From Nocardia arizonensis (GTDB lineage: Bacteria > Actinomycetota > Actinomycetes > Mycobacteriales > Mycobacteriaceae), in NCBI RefSeq assembly GCF_001310275.1, contig NZ_LGYZ01000049.1:1-64000 (forward strand): DNA of 64,000 nt, in the 5' to 3' direction. The notes under the pieces were generated by a model. The model saw only the letters and a list, made by a program, of their open reading frames with translations, made no database searches and was not told the DNA's origin. Both the position numbers and the translations under genes were made by a program. Of this stretch, positions 59,348 through 64,000 are shown in pieces (position 1 is the stretch's first letter; every line of letters begins with the position of its first letter).

Positions 59348-59391
59348 CCGTGCCCTGTCCCCCGCCGATCGAACGCCGGGGGACGGCACGG
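59348..59391 (+). terminator. Terminator hairpin after hsp20
   Basis: CCGTGCC-CT-GTCCCCCG pairs with CGGGGGAC-GGCACGG across a 12-nt loop: 15 paired bases with a 2-nt bulge, 14 nt past the stop. Confidence 0.85.
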
Positions 59392-59468
59392 TCGACATAT
59401 TCGCACGCAACGATCCGCATTCCGCCCTCGACGCCCGGCACGGTGGTCGCGGGTACCCGGAGGCCCAC

Positions 59469-61279
<1,811 letters not shown>

Positions 61280-61280
<1 letters not shown>

Positions 61281-62248
61281 TGGGCATTTCCGACGAGGAA
61301 CGGATCGCGTTGTTGCGCCAGATGATGCGCATCCGCAGATTCGAGGAGCGCTGCGTGCGGCTCTACAGCGCCGAGAAGATCCGCGGCTTCCTGCACCTCT
61401 ATATCGGTGAGGAAGCCGTGGCCGCCGGACTCTTCCACGAGATCGGACCCGAGGACTCGGTGGTCTCGACCTACCGGGAGCACGGGCATGCCTTGGCGCG
61501 CGGCATTCCGACCGCCGCGCTGATGGCGGAGATGTTCGGGCGCACCAGCGGATGCAGCGGCGGCCGGGGCGGATCGATGCACCTGTTCGACGCCGAGCGG
61601 CGCTTCTACGGCGGCAACGCGATCGTGGGCGGCGGGCTGCCGCTGGCGGTCGGTTTGGCGCTGGCGGACTCGCTGCGCGAATCCCCGGCGGTCACCGTCT
61701 GCCTCTTCGGCGACGGCGCCGCCGCCGAAGGCGAATTCCACGAATGTCTGAATCTCGCCGCGCTGTGGCGTCTTCCGGTCCTGTTCGCCTGCGAGAACAA
61801 CCGCTACGCCATGGGCACCGCGCTGGCGCGCGAGCACGCCGCCACCGATCTGGCCTTGCGCGCCGCGAGCTACGGACTGGTTTCCTGGCCGGTGGACGGC
61901 ATGGACGCCGAAGCGGTGGCCCTCGCCACGCGGCGGGCGGTGCAGTACATCCGCGGCGGCGGCGGTCCGTGCCTGCTCGAGATGCGGACATATCGCTTCC
62001 GCGCCCACTCGCTCTACGACGCCGACCGATACCGGGACAAGGCCGAGATCGAGAAGTGGCGGGCGCGCGATCCCATTCCGGCACTGACCCGAGCGCTTCT
62101 CGACGCGGGCGCATGCTCCGAAAGCGACCAGCGCGATTGGGAATCGGCGATCGAGACCGAACTCGACGACGCCGTGGCCGCGGCCGAGGCCGGTCCACTC
62201 GAACCCACGGCCGATCTCACCCGCCACGTGTACGCGGAAACCTCATGA
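61280..62248 (+). CDS. 2-oxoacid (pyruvate/acetoin) dehydrogenase E1 alpha subunit
   Basis: A 322-aa thiamine-diphosphate subunit. The ThDP motif runs from [12 protein letters not shown] to [10 protein letters not shown] (~145-180), and the regulatory-loop region is [14 protein letters not shown]. Length fits PdhA or AcoA. GTG start overlapping the TAG of the preceding gene by 1 nt (TAGTG). It is translationally coupled also to E1 beta by ATGA. Pyruvate against acetoin or a branched-chain acid cannot be decided by eye; the adjacent acetate-CoA ligase and a lipoylated E2 favour pyruvate or acetoin. Confidence 0.87.
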
Positions 62249-63213
62249 CCAGCTACCGAGAGGCGGTGCGGGAAGCATTGCGCGAGGCGCTGCACCGCGA
62301 CGAACGGACCTTCCTCATGGGCGAGGACGTCGGCGCGTACGGCGGCTGTTTCGGTGTGAGCCGCGGTCTGCTCGAGGAATTCGGGCCGACGCGTATCCGC
62401 GACGCTCCACTCAGCGAATCCGCGTTCGTCGGCGCGGGTATCGGAGCGGCACTCGGCGGGCTGCGCCCGATCGTGGAGGTCATGACCGTCAATTTCAGCC
62501 TGCTCGCCCTCGACCAGATCCTCAACAACGCGGCGACACTGCGGCACATGTCCGCCGGTCGGCTCGGGGTGCCGCTGGTCATCCGCATGGCGACCGGCGC
62601 GGGAAGACAACTGGCGGCGCAGCATTCCCACAGCCTCGAGAACTTCTACGCCCACATCCCTGGCCTTCGGGTGGTATCGGCCGCGACCGTCGCCGACGCG
62701 CGCGGCATGCTGTGGTCCGCGTTGCAGAGCCCGGACCCGGTGATCGTGTTCGAACCGATCGCGCTCTACAACACCGAAGCCGAACTGCCGCCGGACGCGG
62801 GAGCCGTCGATATCGACCGCGCCGTCGTGCGCAGGCCGGGCGCCGACCTGACCCTCGTCGCCTACGGTGGGTCGCTGCGCGTCGCCCTCGAGGCCGCCGA
62901 GCGGATCGCCGGCGAAGGTGTCTCGGCGGAGGTGATCGACCTGCGGACCCTGCGGCCGCTCGACGAGGACACCCTGCTGGAGTCCATCGCGCGGACCCAC
63001 CGACTGGTGATCGTGGACGAGGGGTGGCGCAGCGTGGGTATCGCCGCCGAGATCGCCGCTCGCGCCGCCGAGTACGCCTACTTCGACCTGGACGCGCCGA
63101 TCGCGCGGGTGTGCACCGCCGAGGCGCCGATTCCGTATGCCAAACAACTCGAGGACGCCGCGCTGCCAGGACCGGACGCTGTCGTCGACGCGATCCGACG
63201 GGTGGTGAGCTGA
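62245..63213 (+). CDS. 2-oxoacid (pyruvate/acetoin) dehydrogenase E1 beta subunit
   Basis: A 322-aa partner of the preceding gene: [18 protein letters not shown] (~27-44), [18 protein letters not shown] (~57-74), [15 protein letters not shown] (~128-142) and the C-terminal transketolase domain ([27 protein letters not shown]). The heterotetramer with E1alpha decarboxylates the 2-oxoacid and reductively acylates the lipoyl group of E2. The start is ATG 62245 in the ATGA overlap; the open frame runs far upstream only as a shadow of E1alpha. Confidence 0.88.
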   Translation: MTSYREAVREALREALHRDERTFLMGEDVGAYGGCFGVSRGLLEEFGPTRIRDAPLSESAFVGAGIGAALGGLRPIVEVMTVNFSLLALDQILNNAATLRHMSAGRLGVPLVIRMATGAGRQLAAQHSHSLENFYAHIPGLRVVSAATVADARGMLWSALQSPDPVIVFEPIALYNTEAELPPDAGAVDIDRAVVRRPGADLTLVAYGGSLRVALEAAERIAGEGVSAEVIDLRTLRPLDEDTLLESIARTHRLVIVDEGWRSVGIAAEIAARAAEYAYFDLDAPIARVCTAEAPIPYAKQLEDAALPGPDAVVDAIRRVVS

Positions 63214-63214
63214 C

Positions 63215-64000
63215 ATGGTCGATTTCCGCATGCCCTCACTTGGCGCCGACATGACCGAGGGCACGCTGCTGCGGTGGCTGGTCAATCCCGGCGACGCCGT
63301 GCACAGCGGGGACATCGTCGCCGAGGTGGACACGACGAAGGCGGCGATCGAGGTCGAGTGCTTCGACGACGGCGTCGTCGGCTCGCTGCTGGTGCCCGAA
63401 GGCGCGACGGTGCCCGTCGGCACCCCGCTGGCGACGATCGACACGGCCGCGACAGCGCCGCCACGGCCCGCGCCGGAAACCGCGCCGCCGCCGGAGGCCG
63501 CGGGCGCGGTACGCGCCACCCCCTTGATCCGCCGACTGGCCGACGAAGCCGGCCTCGACGTGGCCGAGGTGCACGGATCGGGACCGGACGGGCGGATCGT
63601 GCGGGCGGATATCGCGCGGGAGGTCGAGGCGAAGTCCTCGACCGAACACCGCGACGGCGAAGTGGCGGCCGCGGCCGGCGCGTCCGCCGACGCCGGCGGG
63701 CAGCGCCCGCCGTCCACGGAATTCGCGCGCGCCTCCGGCTACGCCCGGCGACTGGCCGCCGAATCGGCTGTCGACCTCGCCGCGATCAACGGAACCGGCC
63801 CTGGCGGGGCGATCAGAGCCCGCGACATCCGCGCCACCGATATCACGGCGGCCACCGCCGCGGGGCCCGCGCCACGAACCGAGCACACGCCGGTCGAAAC
63901 GACACCTACCGGCGAAGCCGCGAAGGATCACCGCCACGATCCCGACGCCGTTCGCACGCTCATCGCCGCGGCGATGACCCGGTCGAAACAGACCGTCCCG
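63215..64000 (+). CDS. Dihydrolipoamide acyltransferase E2, partial, with two E3-binding domains
   Basis: 262 codons are visible and the gene runs off the window. A lipoyl domain (~1-77) carries EVDTTKAAIEV with lipoyl Lys42. After a Pro/Ala linker comes a peripheral-subunit-binding domain at ~99-137 (ATPLIRRLADEAGLDVAEV, then GRIVRADI). A second, related one lies at ~170-208 (FARASGYARRLAAESAVDL, then GGAIRARDI). A further linker leads to the start of the catalytic domain (RTLIAAAMTRSKQTVP). A single lipoyl domain with two binding domains is an uncommon arrangement. It starts 1 nt after the E1beta stop. Confidence 0.85.
   Translation, partial: MVDFRMPSLGADMTEGTLLRWLVNPGDAVHSGDIVAEVDTTKAAIEVECFDDGVVGSLLVPEGATVPVGTPLATIDTAATAPPRPAPETAPPPEAAGAVRATPLIRRLADEAGLDVAEVHGSGPDGRIVRADIAREVEAKSSTEHRDGEVAAAAGASADAGGQRPPSTEFARASGYARRLAAESAVDLAAINGTGPGGAIRARDIRATDITAATAAGPAPRTEHTPVETTPTGEAAKDHRHDPDAVRTLIAAAMTRSKQTVP

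Noticed and set aside
61552..62244. Upstream in-frame extension of the E1 beta gene
   Set aside because: The extension is Arg-rich and lies entirely inside E1 alpha; the ATGA overlap start at 62245 is clearly better.

Overview
The window is a GC-rich actinobacterial chromosome segment. The best guess is Nocardia or a close mycolic-acid relative: it has a DosR/DevR-DevS pair very close to the mycobacterial one, a PatA-like PIM acyltransferase, a WS/DGAT, an EspC-like fragment, frequent GTG starts, ATGA overlaps and leaderless promoters. No rRNA, tRNA, CRISPR array, phage or intact insertion sequence was seen. The genus is inferred from gene content, not proven.

Layout. 1-0.6 kb: a decayed patch with an EspC-like gene fragment and a serine-recombinase fragment between imperfect direct repeats. 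0.55-3.8 kb: two tandem DUF5994 genes, a PIM-type acyltransferase with a tiny coupled leader ORF, and a small membrane protein. 4-9.5 kb: a four-gene operon (amidohydrolase, ferritin-like metal hydrolase, ferredoxin-reductase, alpha/beta hydrolase) divergent from a TetR gene, with a 32-bp inverted repeat between them. 9.6-64 kb: mostly a dense dormancy (DosR-type) gene island.

The island holds PolX, two different phosphoribosyltransferase fusions (Rv0571c-like and Rv2030c-like), a WS/DGAT triacylglycerol synthase, a CBS protein (Hrp1-like), a DUF2267 protein, two P-type ATPases (CtpI/CtpH-like and CtpF-like), PEP synthase, a long-chain acyl-CoA ligase, two flavodoxins, four tandem-domain universal stress proteins, PfkB, a GNAT, an ABC exporter, three Acg-type nitroreductases, an Rv1733c-like membrane protein, an SDR, an Rv2004c-like kinase, devR, devS, a CHAD protein, a GH65 phosphorylase and Hsp20/HspX. 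In M. tuberculosis the counterparts of many of these are DosR-regulon genes scattered over the chromosome; here they lie together around the regulator. Sites resembling the DevR core GGGACTTTAGTCCC (scored by eye) precede many of the transcription units, including three sites between the CtpF-like ATPase and a divergent nitroreductase.

How it may work (inference): DevS, with likely haem ligand His153, senses O2/NO/CO and phosphorylates DevR on Asp54. DevR then induces lipid storage (WS/DGAT, FadD), altered carbon flow (PfkB, PEP synthase, acetate-CoA ligase, and the 2-oxoacid dehydrogenase operon at the right end), ion and redox homeostasis (P-type ATPases, nitroreductases, flavodoxins), stress proteins (USPs, Hsp20) and glycan phosphorolysis (GH65). 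Between 54 and 58.6 kb lies a less clearly linked set: an MpaB-like oxygenase with its TetR, two hydrolases, a small helical protein and a membrane protein. The window ends inside the E2 gene.
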